A stretch of DNA of 64,000 nt from Ignavibacteriales bacterium (GTDB lineage Bacteria > Bacteroidota > Ignavibacteria > Ignavibacteriales > Melioribacteraceae), in contig JAPLFF010000003.1 of the NCBI GenBank assembly GCA_026390775.1, forward strand, positions 186,001 to 250,000, given 5' to 3'. A program made the position numbers and the translations under genes. Position 1 is the stretch's first letter, and every line of letters begins with the position of its first letter. This document shows positions 49,123 to 58,378 of this stretch, in pieces. The notes under the pieces are model-generated. The model was not told the origin of the DNA. It did no database searches and saw only the letters and a list, made by a program, of their open reading frames with translations.

Positions 49123-50871
49123 ATGGTAATACGTAAAATTTTTTTTCTTTTTTCCATTTCGATAATTTCATCATATGCGCTTTTTGGTCAGACTGATTTA
49201 GTAAAGGTTAAACTCTCTCAAAACAATTGGAAAGTTGATGCAGGAAGTAATTTCAAAATTATTCTTAGTGCAAACATAAAAGAATCATGGCATATTAATT
49301 CCAATAAACCGAATGATGAATTTCTAATCGCTTCTAAAGTAGCTGCCAAAAGCGAAGCAGTTATATTGACAAGCATAAACTATCCGAAGCCGAAAGAATT
49401 AAAACTTGAGTTCTCTGAAAAACCGGTCTCTGTTTTTGATGGCGATATTAAAATCGAATTAACATTTACTGTGGATAAAAATACTGTTTCCGGTAAATAC
49501 ACTATTCCTGTAAAACTTAGTTACCAAGCTTGTAACGACAAAATATGTATGCCTCCAACTGAAGTTTCAGATAAGCTGAATGTGGAAATTGTTGGAACAG
49601 TACAAGAAGTAAAAAGTGAAACGTCAAACGCGAGAGGCGAGAAGCAAGAAGTAAGAATAGAAAAGAAAGATGATAATTCAATAGCATCCACACTTGAAAA
49701 AAGCGGATTAATTTTAAGTCTAATTTTTGTATTCCTTGGGGGACTTGCACTCAATTTAACCCCGTGTGTCTATCCACTCATCCCAATTACGATTGGATAT
49801 TTTGGCGGTCAGAGTGAAGGCAGAACCAGCAGACTTTTTCTGCTTGGAATTCTTTATGTGTTAGGTATGGCACTTACATATTCTGTTATTGGTGTCGTTA
49901 CTTCATTAAGCGGAGCTGTGTTCGGCACTTTATTGCAAAACACATTTGTAATAATTGGAATTGCAGTTCTGTTTGTTGTATTGGCTTTAAGTCAATTCGG
50001 TGTTTATGAATTTAAGCTGCCGGACTCATGGGTTATGAAAGCAGGTGGTGCAAAGGGTGGTGCATTTGGTGCATTCTTTATGGGATTAACAATGGGAATT
50101 GTTGCTGCCCCGTGCATTGGTCCTTTCGTTCTCGGATTAGTTACTTATGTTGCAGCAAAAGGTGATCCATTTTATGGCTTCTTAATGTTTTTTGTTATGG
50201 CAGTTGGACTTGGATTCCCATATTTACTGCTAGCACTATTTTCCGGAAAAATTAAAAAGCTCCCGCGTGCCGGTGATTGGATGGAAGGAGTAAAACATAT
50301 TTTTGGTTTCTTACTTCTAGGTATGGCAATATATTTTGTAGCTCCGCTTCTGCCAAAAGAATTAAATAAATATTTACTACCGGTCTTTGGAATTTTAGCT
50401 GCTCTTTTACTTTTGTTCATGGATAAGAAGGCAAATAATGTTAAAGCATTTAGAATCTTTAAAATTATTTTTTCATTGGTAATTGTTGCCGTTTCTATTT
50501 ATGCGCTTATTCCGACAAAGCATTTAGAACCGCAATGGCAAAAATTCAGTGAAGTTAAATACGAACAGTCATTAAAAAATAATGAAAGAATGGTTGTAGA
50601 TTTTTATGCCGATTGGTGTATTCCGTGTAAAGAATTAGATGCACTTACTTTTTCTGATCCAAGAGTAATTGAAACATTGGGAAAGTTTACTTCATATAAA
50701 GTTGATATGACAAAAACTTTATCCGATGAGACTGAAGCTTTAAGAACTAAATTTAAGATTGTTGGTATGCCTACAGTATTGATAATAAATGCTAAAGGTA
50801 AAGAAGTAGAAAGATTAACAGGTTTTATCAATGCAGATGAATTTTTGAAAATATTAGATAAAGTTAATTAA
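49123..50871 (+). CDS. dsbD: Protein-disulfide reductase DsbD-like
   Basis: 582 residues in three parts. A signal peptide (about 1-22) and a DsbD alpha-like immunoglobulin-type domain (about 25-150) with KLSYQACNDKICMPPTEV, whose Cys pair accepts electrons. A membrane domain of about eight segments (195-450) with the two conserved cysteines in NLTPCVYPLIP and AAPCIGPFVLG. A C-terminal thioredoxin domain with ADWCIPCKELD (about 500-510). It carries reducing power from cytoplasmic thioredoxin to the periplasm. The linker at about 163-187 (EVKSETSNARGEKQEVRIEK) is repeat-like low-complexity text. Confidence 0.93.
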   Translation: MVIRKIFFLFSISIISSYALFGQTDLVKVKLSQNNWKVDAGSNFKIILSANIKESWHINSNKPNDEFLIASKVAAKSEAVILTSINYPKPKELKLEFSEKPVSVFDGDIKIELTFTVDKNTVSGKYTIPVKLSYQACNDKICMPPTEVSDKLNVEIVGTVQEVKSETSNARGEKQEVRIEKKDDNSIASTLEKSGLILSLIFVFLGGLALNLTPCVYPLIPITIGYFGGQSEGRTSRLFLLGILYVLGMALTYSVIGVVTSLSGAVFGTLLQNTFVIIGIAVLFVVLALSQFGVYEFKLPDSWVMKAGGAKGGAFGAFFMGLTMGIVAAPCIGPFVLGLVTYVAAKGDPFYGFLMFFVMAVGLGFPYLLLALFSGKIKKLPRAGDWMEGVKHIFGFLLLGMAIYFVAPLLPKELNKYLLPVFGILAALLLLFMDKKANNVKAFRIFKIIFSLVIVAVSIYALIPTKHLEPQWQKFSEVKYEQSLKNNERMVVDFYADWCIPCKELDALTFSDPRVIETLGKFTSYKVDMTKTLSDETEALRTKFKIVGMPTVLIINAKGKEVERLTGFINADEFLKILDKVN

Positions 50872-50959
50872 CTATATAAATTGCTTAACGAACGTAGCTT
50901 TCATATTTTTTGGTGCGCTTAAAAAAAACTAATTGTTAATTAATTATTGAGCATTACAG

Positions 50960-52813
50960 ATGGCACAAGAAACAGAAAAAGAAATACTTGGTTTGAGTGA
51001 TGTAACTATAAGGTTTGCAGGCGACTCCGGCGATGGTATGCAGTTAACGGGTTCACAATTTAGCGATACAACTGCATTAATGGGCAATGATCTTGGAACA
51101 CTTCCTGATTATCCTGCAGAAATTAGAGCTCCTGCCGGAACACTTTATGGCGTTAGCGGATTTCAGTTACACTTTAGTTCAAACGATGTTCATACACCGG
51201 GCGATACACCAGATGTTTTAGTAGCAATGAATCCTGCTGCATTAAAAATAAATTTAAAGGATCTTAAAGAAGGTGGAATGCTAATTACAAATTCAGATTC
51301 CTTCGATGCAAAGAATTTGAAAATGGCCGGTTATTCAACCAATCCTTTGGAAGATGATAGTCTTTCACGTTATAAACTTATTTCGATACCAATTACATCT
51401 CTAACAAGCAATGCATTAAAAGACTCGGGATTAAGTATTAAAGAAATCACCAGAAGTAAAAATTTCTTTACTCTTGGAATTACTTACTGGTTATTTAATC
51501 GTCCTCTTGAACCGACATTAGCTTGGATCGAAAGTAAATTTGCAAAGAATAAAGCTATAGCTGATGCAAATTCAATTGTACTAAAAGCTGGTTACTACTT
51601 CGGAGAAAATACAGAACTTTTCACAACACGTTATACAGTAGAACCTGCCCAACTTCCAAAAGGAATTTATAGAAACATTTCCGGCAACGAAGCGATTGCA
51701 TTAGGATTTGTTGCAGCATCAAAGAAAAGCGGATTGCCTTTGTTCCTCGGCTCATATCCTATAACTCCTGCATCAGACATTTTACATTTCTTAAGCGGGT
51801 TTAAAAATTTTGGTGTAAAAACTTTTCAAGCCGAAGATGAGATTGCAGGTATTGCATCTGCTATCGGTGCATCGTACGGCGGTTCTCTAGCAATAACAAC
51901 CACAAGCGGTCCAGGTATGGCTCTCAAAACAGAAGCAATGGGACTTGCAGTAATGACTGAACTTCCTTTAGTAATTATAAATATTCAGCGCGGAGGACCG
52001 AGCACAGGACTTCCAACAAAAACAGAACAAGCAGATTTATTTCAGGCTATTTACGGAAGGAACGGTGAGTCGCCAATTCCAGTACTTGCAACATCAACTC
52101 CAAGCGATTGTTTTAATATGTCGCTTGAAGCTGCTCGAATTGCTATCAAATATATGACTCCTGTTATCCTTCTTAGTGATGGTTACATTGCAAATGGAAC
52201 CGAACCTTGGAAACTTCCACATGAAAATGAAATACCGGAAATTCCTGTTCATTTCTGGACTGATAAAGAAAGTTTTGCACCATACAAACGTGATGAAAAT
52301 CTTTCCCGTCCTTGGGTTAAACCGGGAACACCGGGTCTCGAACATAGAATCGGCGGACTTGAAAAAGCACACATCACAGGTAATGTTAGTTATGATCCTG
52401 ATAATCATGATTTTATGGTGAGGATGCGTGCAAACAAAATAAAAAATATTGAGAATGATATTCCCGATTTAGAAGTTAAGTATGAACAAGAAGGTGATCT
52501 GCTTGTATTAGGTTGGGGCGGAACTTATGGAGCTATAACGGAAGCTCTAATAAAAGTTAGAGCACAAGGCAAGAAAGTATCGCAAGCTCACTTAAAATAT
52601 CTTTTCCCGTTCTCAAAAAATACCGGGGACGTATTAAAACGTTTCAAGAAAATTCTTATTCCGGAAATTAATCTTGGACAGCTTACAACAATAATTCGCA
52701 GTGAGTTTTTAATCGCTCCGATTTCATTTACAAAAATTAAAGGTCTTCCTTTCAAATCAAGTGAAATACAAAATAAAATTTTAGAAGTTCTTGGAGGCAG
52801 CAATGGTAAATAA
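50960..52813 (+). CDS. korA: 2-oxoacid:ferredoxin oxidoreductase, gamma-alpha fusion subunit
   Basis: 617 residues. The N-terminal gamma-type domain (about 10-190) starts [20 protein letters not shown] and includes [18 protein letters not shown]; the alpha domain (about 215-600) has [47 protein letters not shown] and [16 protein letters not shown]. This fused form is typical of KorA, which with KorB oxidises 2-oxoglutarate (or reduces succinyl-CoA) with ferredoxin. In a cell with citrate synthase nearby it can serve an oxidative or reductive TCA cycle. Substrate call by family only. Confidence 0.93.
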   Translation: MAQETEKEILGLSDVTIRFAGDSGDGMQLTGSQFSDTTALMGNDLGTLPDYPAEIRAPAGTLYGVSGFQLHFSSNDVHTPGDTPDVLVAMNPAALKINLKDLKEGGMLITNSDSFDAKNLKMAGYSTNPLEDDSLSRYKLISIPITSLTSNALKDSGLSIKEITRSKNFFTLGITYWLFNRPLEPTLAWIESKFAKNKAIADANSIVLKAGYYFGENTELFTTRYTVEPAQLPKGIYRNISGNEAIALGFVAASKKSGLPLFLGSYPITPASDILHFLSGFKNFGVKTFQAEDEIAGIASAIGASYGGSLAITTTSGPGMALKTEAMGLAVMTELPLVIINIQRGGPSTGLPTKTEQADLFQAIYGRNGESPIPVLATSTPSDCFNMSLEAARIAIKYMTPVILLSDGYIANGTEPWKLPHENEIPEIPVHFWTDKESFAPYKRDENLSRPWVKPGTPGLEHRIGGLEKAHITGNVSYDPDNHDFMVRMRANKIKNIENDIPDLEVKYEQEGDLLVLGWGGTYGAITEALIKVRAQGKKVSQAHLKYLFPFSKNTGDVLKRFKKILIPEINLGQLTTIIRSEFLIAPISFTKIKGLPFKSSEIQNKILEVLGGSNGK

Positions 52814-53834
52814 TATAGATGCACCTGTTAAATATACAGCAAAAGATTTTACTTCGAATCAAGATGTGCGCTGGTGTCCGGGTTGCGGCGATTACTCAAT
52901 CCTCGCGCAAGTACAAAGATCATTTCCTGAAATCGGAAAGAAGAAAGAAGAGATCGTATTCATTTCCGGTATTGGCTGTTCAAGTCGGTTTCCTTATTAT
53001 ATGGATACATACGGTTTCCATTCTATTCACGGAAGAGCTGCTGCAATTGCATCCGGTTTAAAAATTGCTCGACCAGAACTTTCGGTTTGGGTTGCAACCG
53101 GCGACGGCGATTTAATGAGCATTGGCGGAAATCATTTTATCCATACATGCAGAAAAAATATTGATCTAAAAATATTAATGTTCAATAATAGAATTTACGG
53201 ATTGACCAAGGGACAATATTCACCGACTTCTGAAAAAGGAAAAGTAACTAAGAGTTCTCCTTACGGAAGCATTGACTATCCGTTCAATCCGCTTTCACTT
53301 GCACTCGGTGCAGAAGCAAGTTTTGTTGCACGTACAATAGACCGCGATCCTAAACATTTGCAGGAAATGGTTAAACGTGCAGCCGAACATAAAGGAACTG
53401 CATTCATAGAAATTTATCAGAACTGTAATATCTTTAACGACGGTGCTTTCAGCATTCTAACAGAAAAAGAAACTAAAGGTGATAACGTTCTTGTCCTTGA
53501 ACAGGGAAAGCCGATGGTTTACGGAAAAGAAAATGATAAGGGAATTAAGCTTGATGGATTTACGCCAGTTGTTATTGATTTGAAAGACGGTAAGAACTCA
53601 ATTAATGATTGCCTCGTTCATGATGAAAAAGATCCCGACCCGATTCGTGCATTTATTTTAGCGCATATGACAGATCATGAAGGAATGCCGACACCAATCG
53701 GAGTTGTTCGCCAAATATTCAAAGAAACTTATAATGAAGGTGTAGAAAGACAAATAAAACATATTACAGAGAAGAAAGGTAAAGGTACAATTGAAAAACT
53801 TCTCTTCACTGAAAATACTTGGGAAGTGAATTAG
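52803..53834 (+). CDS. korB: 2-oxoacid:ferredoxin oxidoreductase subunit beta
   Basis: 343 residues from ATG 52803, which follows GGAGG and overlaps the korA end. [16 protein letters not shown] gives the CxxC region, [20 protein letters not shown] the TPP pyrimidine contacts, and [17 protein letters not shown] the Mg-TPP GDG motif. No four-Cys ferredoxin domain is fused, consistent with the two-subunit Kor type. A terminator follows. Confidence 0.94.
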   Translation: MVNNIDAPVKYTAKDFTSNQDVRWCPGCGDYSILAQVQRSFPEIGKKKEEIVFISGIGCSSRFPYYMDTYGFHSIHGRAAAIASGLKIARPELSVWVATGDGDLMSIGGNHFIHTCRKNIDLKILMFNNRIYGLTKGQYSPTSEKGKVTKSSPYGSIDYPFNPLSLALGAEASFVARTIDRDPKHLQEMVKRAAEHKGTAFIEIYQNCNIFNDGAFSILTEKETKGDNVLVLEQGKPMVYGKENDKGIKLDGFTPVVIDLKDGKNSINDCLVHDEKDPDPIRAFILAHMTDHEGMPTPIGVVRQIFKETYNEGVERQIKHITEKKGKGTIEKLLFTENTWEVN

Positions 53835-53887
53835 CTTATAGCTTTCAGCTATCTGCTGTCAGCCATCAGCTTTTTTAAAATTGTTCG

Positions 53888-53916
53888 GGCGAAGTTTATT
53901 CTTCGCCTTCTTTTTT
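53888..53916 (+). terminator. Intrinsic terminator after korAB
   Basis: GGCGAAG-TTTATT-CTTCGCC is a perfect 7-bp stem followed by TTCTTTTTT. It lies 54 bases after the korB stop. Confidence 0.85.
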
Positions 53917-53937
53917 CATAAACTATTTTTTTATTAA

Positions 53938-53957
53938 CCCCGCGATTCATCGCGGGG
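53938..53957. repeat. GC-rich hairpin between korB and nrnA
   Basis: CCCCGCGAT-TC-ATCGCGGGG is a perfect 9-bp stem in AT-rich surroundings, part of a row of hairpins in this gap. Confidence 0.6.
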
Positions 53958-53983
53958 GATTGAAAAGATAGACAAACACATAG

Positions 53984-53999
53984 AACCGTTTCAACGGTT
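53984..53999. repeat. Hairpin just upstream of nrnA
   Basis: AACCGTT-TC-AACGGTT, a perfect 7-bp stem, ends 23 bases before the nrnA ATG. It could influence translation of nrnA or be a remnant of a dispersed palindrome. Confidence 0.45.
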
Positions 54000-54022
54000 T
54001 ATTGGTTTATACAGGAAATACA

Positions 54023-55003
54023 ATGAGTGATTTTTTTCTACTGAAAAAAATAATTGATGAGCATAATTCGTTTCTTTTATCTACGCACGTTAATCCCGAT
54101 GCAGATGCATTGGGAAGTGAATTAGCATTTTATCTTATCCTTAAAAAACTTGGCAAGAAAGTTAAAGTTGTTAATCACAGTTCTACTCCGTACAATTTAG
54201 AATTTCTTGATGAAGAAAAAGTAATTGAAAAGTTCGATGAGAAAATCCATAAAAATATTTTTGATGAAGCAGAAGTATTCCTACTGCTCGATCTTAATCA
54301 AGCTAACAGAATTGTAAAAATGGAAAAAGGATTCCGTTCATTTAAGGGAATTAAAGTTTGCATAGATCATCATCTGGATCCGGAAAATGTTTTCGATAAT
54401 TATTTCGGCAGTGCCGATTATTCCGCAACATCCGAAATTATTTATGAATTTATCGAGCAGACAAAAATAGTTGAGATAGATTACTCGATAGCACTTCAAC
54501 TTTATGCCGGAATAATGACCGACACCGGTTCATTCCGTTTTGATAGAACTAATCCGAGAATTCATAGAATCATGGCTGAGCTGCTTGAAACAGGTGTTAA
54601 CCCAACAACCGTTTACGATAAGATCTACGATCAATTTAAATTTGCCCGCATAAAACTTTTAGGCGAAGCGCTTTCAACTATCGAGCTTGATTCAACAAAA
54701 CAGATTGCAGCTATGTGCATCAAGAAGGAGGTTTTAGCAAGAACAGGTGCAACTGAAGCTGATATTGACGGCTTTGTAAATTATTGTTTAACAATTCAGA
54801 ATATAAAAATTGGTATTTTGTTCTATGAATTAAGAGACGGATTGAAAATCAGTTTTAGATCGAAAGGGGAAATCCCGGTTAATAAATTAGCAGTAGAGTT
54901 CGGCGGTGGCGGACATACAAATGCTTCCGGCACACGGCTTTTTAATACAAACATTGAAGAGTACAAAGAGAAAGTAATTAAAGCAGCACAACAATATCTA
55001 TAA
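54023..55003 (+). CDS. nrnA: Bifunctional oligoribonuclease/PAP phosphatase NrnA (DHH family)
   Basis: 326 residues from ATG 54023, which follows ACAGGAAA. The phosphoesterase motifs are HVNPDADALGSELAF, LLDLN, CIDHHLDPENVFDNY and the DHHA1 GGGGHTNASGTRL. NrnA degrades short oligoribonucleotides to mononucleotides and removes the 3' phosphate of pAp. The TTG at 54002 lies within the upstream hairpin and is not used. Confidence 0.94.
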   Translation: MSDFFLLKKIIDEHNSFLLSTHVNPDADALGSELAFYLILKKLGKKVKVVNHSSTPYNLEFLDEEKVIEKFDEKIHKNIFDEAEVFLLLDLNQANRIVKMEKGFRSFKGIKVCIDHHLDPENVFDNYFGSADYSATSEIIYEFIEQTKIVEIDYSIALQLYAGIMTDTGSFRFDRTNPRIHRIMAELLETGVNPTTVYDKIYDQFKFARIKLLGEALSTIELDSTKQIAAMCIKKEVLARTGATEADIDGFVNYCLTIQNIKIGILFYELRDGLKISFRSKGEIPVNKLAVEFGGGGHTNASGTRLFNTNIEEYKEKVIKAAQQYL

Positions 55004-55022
55004 TTGTTAGAATGAGGGAATT

Positions 55023-56519
55023 ATGTATTTCAATCTGAAGATCAATTCTTCAAAAGATGAACTGAGTTTCAAAAAGAACTCTGCACTAGTAAAATTCTTT
55101 GTCGAATCAAAAAAAATAGAAAAGACTTTAGATGATTTTTTTCTCTCACTGAACTATCCTCTGGGAAAAATCCAGAAGAAGAATTTCCTCGACAAAAAAT
55201 CAAATGAGTTGACTTATTACAGCCAATCCGGTGAGCCATCGGTTTTGTATATAAAGAAAGCAAAAATTGATAAGGATTTCTCCGTAGATTTTTTCAGAAA
55301 TTATTTTGCCGGACTTGTTCCGTCATTAAAAAAGAAAAATCTAAATTCCGTTCATATTGTTGTTCCGTCGTTCCTCGATCTCAAAGATCATCTTGAAAAT
55401 GAATCCCAATTATTAAGATCTATTATAGAAGGAATCCACCTCGGCAATTACACTTTTGATAATTATAAATCTGACAAAGAGAAATCCGAAGAGCTTTCTT
55501 TCTTTATCCATTACACAGATCAGAAAATATTAAACAGTGCGATTGATTATTCTAATAAGCTTATGAACGCCGTTTTTTTCACACGCGATTTGGTTAACGA
55601 ACCGGCAATAACACTTACTCCGGAAGAATTAGCTAATCGAACCAAGAAAGAACTTACTAAACTTGGTGTAAAAGTTATCGTATTTAATAAAGCAGAGTTG
55701 AAGAAAAGAAAGATGAATGCAATTCTTGCAGTTGGTGGTGCAAGCGATAAACCTCCTTGCTTGATTACAATACATTATAAACCGCGCGGAAAAGCAAAAA
55801 GAAAAATAGCACTTGTAGGCAAAGGTGTCTGTTATGATTCAGGCGGACTTACTATTAAACCAACATCCGGAATGCTTGAAATGAAAGCTGATATGGCAGG
55901 CGGCGGTGCTGTAATTGGAATTATCAAAGCCGCTGCTATGATGAAATTGCCGGTAGAAATAATTGGAGTTGTTCCGGCAGTTGAAAACATGATCGGCGGT
56001 TCTTCTTACAAACCGGGTGATGTTGTAAAAGCTGCTTCAGGTAAAACAATTGAAGTAAAAGATACCGACGCCGAAGGAAGAATTGTTTTAGCAGATGCTC
56101 TTCATTATGCATCTCAACAAAAACCGGATGAGATAATTGATTTTGCAACCTTAACCGGCGCGGTCTGTGTTGCACTCGGATTAATTGCCGCGGGATTATT
56201 TACAAAAGATGATCGTCTTGCTGATGAGCTTTTGCAATCGGGTAAGACTACTCATGAAAGATTATGGCGGTTACCGTTTTGGAATGATTATAATGAAATG
56301 ATAAAAAGTGATATTGCCGATGTAAGTAATCTTGGTCCGCGATGGGGCGGGGCAATAACAGCCGGAAAGTTTTTAGAGCTTTTTGTTAATGAAAAAATTC
56401 CGTGGGCGCATATTGATCTTGCAGGTCCGGCTATTAAACATAAATACAACAACTACACTGAAAAATTTGACACCGGTTTTGGTGTGAGATTGATGATTGA
56501 GTATTTAAGTAAGATTTAA
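55023..56519 (+). CDS. pepA: Leucyl aminopeptidase (M17)
   Basis: 498 residues. The M17 signature NTDAEGR appears as KDTDAEGRIVLADAL, with the other metal ligands in LVGKGVCYDSGGLTIKP and LEMKADMAGGGAVIG. The N-terminal domain (about 1-170) is the variable macro-like one. The C-terminal WAHIDLAGPAI is conserved. It works as a hexamer in the cytoplasm, cutting N-terminal residues from peptides. RBS GAGGGAA before the ATG. It is 19 bp downstream of nrnA. Confidence 0.95.
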   Translation: MYFNLKINSSKDELSFKKNSALVKFFVESKKIEKTLDDFFLSLNYPLGKIQKKNFLDKKSNELTYYSQSGEPSVLYIKKAKIDKDFSVDFFRNYFAGLVPSLKKKNLNSVHIVVPSFLDLKDHLENESQLLRSIIEGIHLGNYTFDNYKSDKEKSEELSFFIHYTDQKILNSAIDYSNKLMNAVFFTRDLVNEPAITLTPEELANRTKKELTKLGVKVIVFNKAELKKRKMNAILAVGGASDKPPCLITIHYKPRGKAKRKIALVGKGVCYDSGGLTIKPTSGMLEMKADMAGGGAVIGIIKAAAMMKLPVEIIGVVPAVENMIGGSSYKPGDVVKAASGKTIEVKDTDAEGRIVLADALHYASQQKPDEIIDFATLTGAVCVALGLIAAGLFTKDDRLADELLQSGKTTHERLWRLPFWNDYNEMIKSDIADVSNLGPRWGGAITAGKFLELFVNEKIPWAHIDLAGPAIKHKYNNYTEKFDTGFGVRLMIEYLSKI

Positions 56520-56540
56520 CAAAGAAATAAATGGGGTGAT

Positions 56541-57095
56541 ATGAGCAAGCCAAACTATCTTCCGTTAGAAATAATTGAAAAGAAAATCTTTATTATCCGG
56601 GGACAGAAGGTAATGTTAAGTCCCCATCTCTCGGAGTTATATGGTGTGGAAGCCAGGGTCCTCATTCAAACCGTTAAGAGAAATATTAATCGTTTCCCAT
56701 CTGATTTCATGTTTCAACTAACAAAGAAAGAGTATGAGGATTTGAAATCACAATTTGTGATTTCAAGTTGGGGAGGCGCTAGAAGAGCAAATCCTTATGC
56801 ATTTAATGAACAAGGAGTAGCAATGCTCTCTTCAGTACTAAGAAGCGAACGTGCTGTTCAAGTGAACATTCAGATTATGAGGGCATTTGTTAAACTGCGG
56901 GAAATTATTTCTACTCACAAAGAACTTGCACAAAAGCTGAAAGAATTGGAATTGAAAATAGAATCTCACGATAAAAATATTACTGCAATCTTTGAAGCGA
57001 TAAATCAATTAATTGCATCGGAAGAAAAGTCGAAGAGAAAAATAGGTTTTGATGTTAAAGAGAAAAGTTATAAGTATAAAGCGCGGCGCAAATAA
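56541..57095 (+). CDS. ORF6N domain DNA-binding protein
   Basis: 184 residues. The ORF6N domain covers about 10-100: FIIRGQKVMLSPHLSELYGV, NINRFPSDFMFQLTKKEYE and NPYAFNEQGVAMLSSVLRSE. A coiled coil (about 118-150) follows. The domain is known from phage antirepressors and is widespread as single chromosomal genes in Bacteroidota, possibly left by phages or other mobile DNA. It stands at the edge of the cassette-like region. Confidence 0.9.
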   Translation: MSKPNYLPLEIIEKKIFIIRGQKVMLSPHLSELYGVEARVLIQTVKRNINRFPSDFMFQLTKKEYEDLKSQFVISSWGGARRANPYAFNEQGVAMLSSVLRSERAVQVNIQIMRAFVKLREIISTHKELAQKLKELELKIESHDKNITAIFEAINQLIASEEKSKRKIGFDVKEKSYKYKARRK

Positions 57096-57110
57096 AAATT
57101 ATTTTTGTCA

Positions 57111-57158
57111 AGCTTACCCGCCATCTTTTTGGTGGGGCGTGGTCCTTGACGACCGAGT
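57111..57158. repeat. Imperfect inverted repeat between the ORF6N gene and the alcohol dehydrogenase gene
   Basis: GTCAAG at the left and CTTGAC at the right enclose ACCCGCCATCTTTTTGGTGG, giving a stem of two parts around a T-rich loop. It lies where two genes converge and may be a two-way terminator, or the outer boundary of the cassette-like region. Confidence 0.45.
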
Positions 57159-57168
57159 AAAAATTTTA

Positions 57169-58137
57169 TTAAATATTAATTACTACTTTTCCTTTTGCAT
57201 GTCCTTCTTCAATATAACGCATAGCATCGGCAGCTTCACTTAACTTGTAACGTTTATCTATAACCGGTACAATCTTTCCGGCTTCAAGAAACTCTTTCAG
57301 AAGAACCAAATCCGTTTTTTTTATCTTCGCCATGAAGCTGCACATCTTCTTACTCCCAATCATTGATAGTAATGATTGAAGCAGCATTCCGAGCAACATA
57401 ACAAGCAGACTTTGACCGCCTCCACCAGCACCGACATAAATTCCGTTCCGGCTCAACGCACGCCTGTAACCGAAAATCGAATGATATGCGTTAGCACCAA
57501 GAATCAGATCATAATGTTTTCCGCTTTTTGTGAAATCTTCCCGTGTGTAATCAATGACATGGTCTGCACCGATCGATAGTGCTGTTTCCAAATTTTTCGT
57601 ACTGCATACTGCAGTAACTTCTGCACCAAACGATTTTGCGATCTGCACGGCAAATGTACCTACACCGCCGCCCGAACCATCAACTAAAATTTTTTGCCCG
57701 GACTGAATCTTCCCTTTATCACGAAGACCCTGAAGGGCAGTGATTGCTGCAATGGGTACGGCTGCCGCTTGCTCGAAAGATATGTTGGACGGCTTCAGCG
57801 CCAATTTATTCTCATCAGCACAAACATACTCAGCCAAAGTGCCGATACATGCACCGAACACTTCGTCGCCAGGTTTGAATTGTGTTACATTTTTGCCGAC
57901 TGCTTCAACTACGCCGGCAGCATCCCGCCCAGGTTGTATAATCTTTGGTTTGCGCAACCCGCCTATCATTAAACGGACGGCAAACGGTTTACCTCTCATT
58001 AAGTGCCAGTCGAGTGCATTTAATGATGCTGCCAGAACTTTTATCAACACTTCATCGTCTTTGGGAGAAGGTTTTTCTACTTCCTTTAATTCAATTACAT
58101 CCGGTGATCCATATTTTGTGTACACAATTGCTTTCAT
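57169..58137 (-). CDS. NAD(P)-dependent alcohol dehydrogenase/quinone reductase (MDR family)
   Basis: 322 residues of the zinc-free medium-chain reductase type. KPGDEVFGACIGTLAEYV and AALNALDWHLMRGKP-like text form the catalytic fold; the cofactor motif is DGSGGGVGTFAVQIAKSFGA; CSTKNLETALSIGADHVIDY follows. The typical Cys/His zinc ligands of alcohol dehydrogenases are not seen at their places. Related proteins reduce quinones or enones with NADPH. It is the last gene of the minus-strand cassette-like array and has no functional link to its neighbours. Confidence 0.85.
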   Translation of the reverse strand: MKAIVYTKYGSPDVIELKEVEKPSPKDDEVLIKVLAASLNALDWHLMRGKPFAVRLMIGGLRKPKIIQPGRDAAGVVEAVGKNVTQFKPGDEVFGACIGTLAEYVCADENKLALKPSNISFEQAAAVPIAAITALQGLRDKGKIQSGQKILVDGSGGGVGTFAVQIAKSFGAEVTAVCSTKNLETALSIGADHVIDYTREDFTKSGKHYDLILGANAYHSIFGYRRALSRNGIYVGAGGGGQSLLVMLLGMLLQSLLSMIGSKKMCSFMAKIKKTDLVLLKEFLEAGKIVPVIDKRYKLSEAADAMRYIEEGHAKGKVVINI

Positions 58138-58163
58138 AAGTCTCCACTAAATGGATTTTCAAA

Positions 58164-58238
58164 ACCTAACGGCATTGCCGCTAACCGGCAGCCCAAAACA
58201 GGAATACCGAATAGTTGCAACAACTTTTATTTATTAAA
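58164..58238 (-). repeat. Cassette boundary B, between the phosphatase and dehydrogenase genes
   Basis: On the plus strand AACGGCATTGCCGCTAACC and GGCAGCCCAAAAC lead to TTGCAACAACTTTTATTTATT. The ending resembles the boundaries at 59613-59685 and 60356-60430. Read on the minus strand, GTTAGGT at 58166-58172 fits the GTTRRRY core of integron attC sites, and a GCCCAAC that would fit the opposite core lies near 58359, but the arms between do not pair well. TGCCG-GTTAG-CGGCA forms a hairpin. Confidence 0.45.
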
Positions 58239-58378
58239 AAATACTTTTAGAACAACCTACCTTAAAAAGCAACTTAACTTTACAAACTCACTTTTATAAT
58301 TACAAAAATGCTACGCTGAAAGACAATTTACACTGCTCTACCAAGCTTTTCGTGTTGGGCAGCTGGTTATTTGCATTT

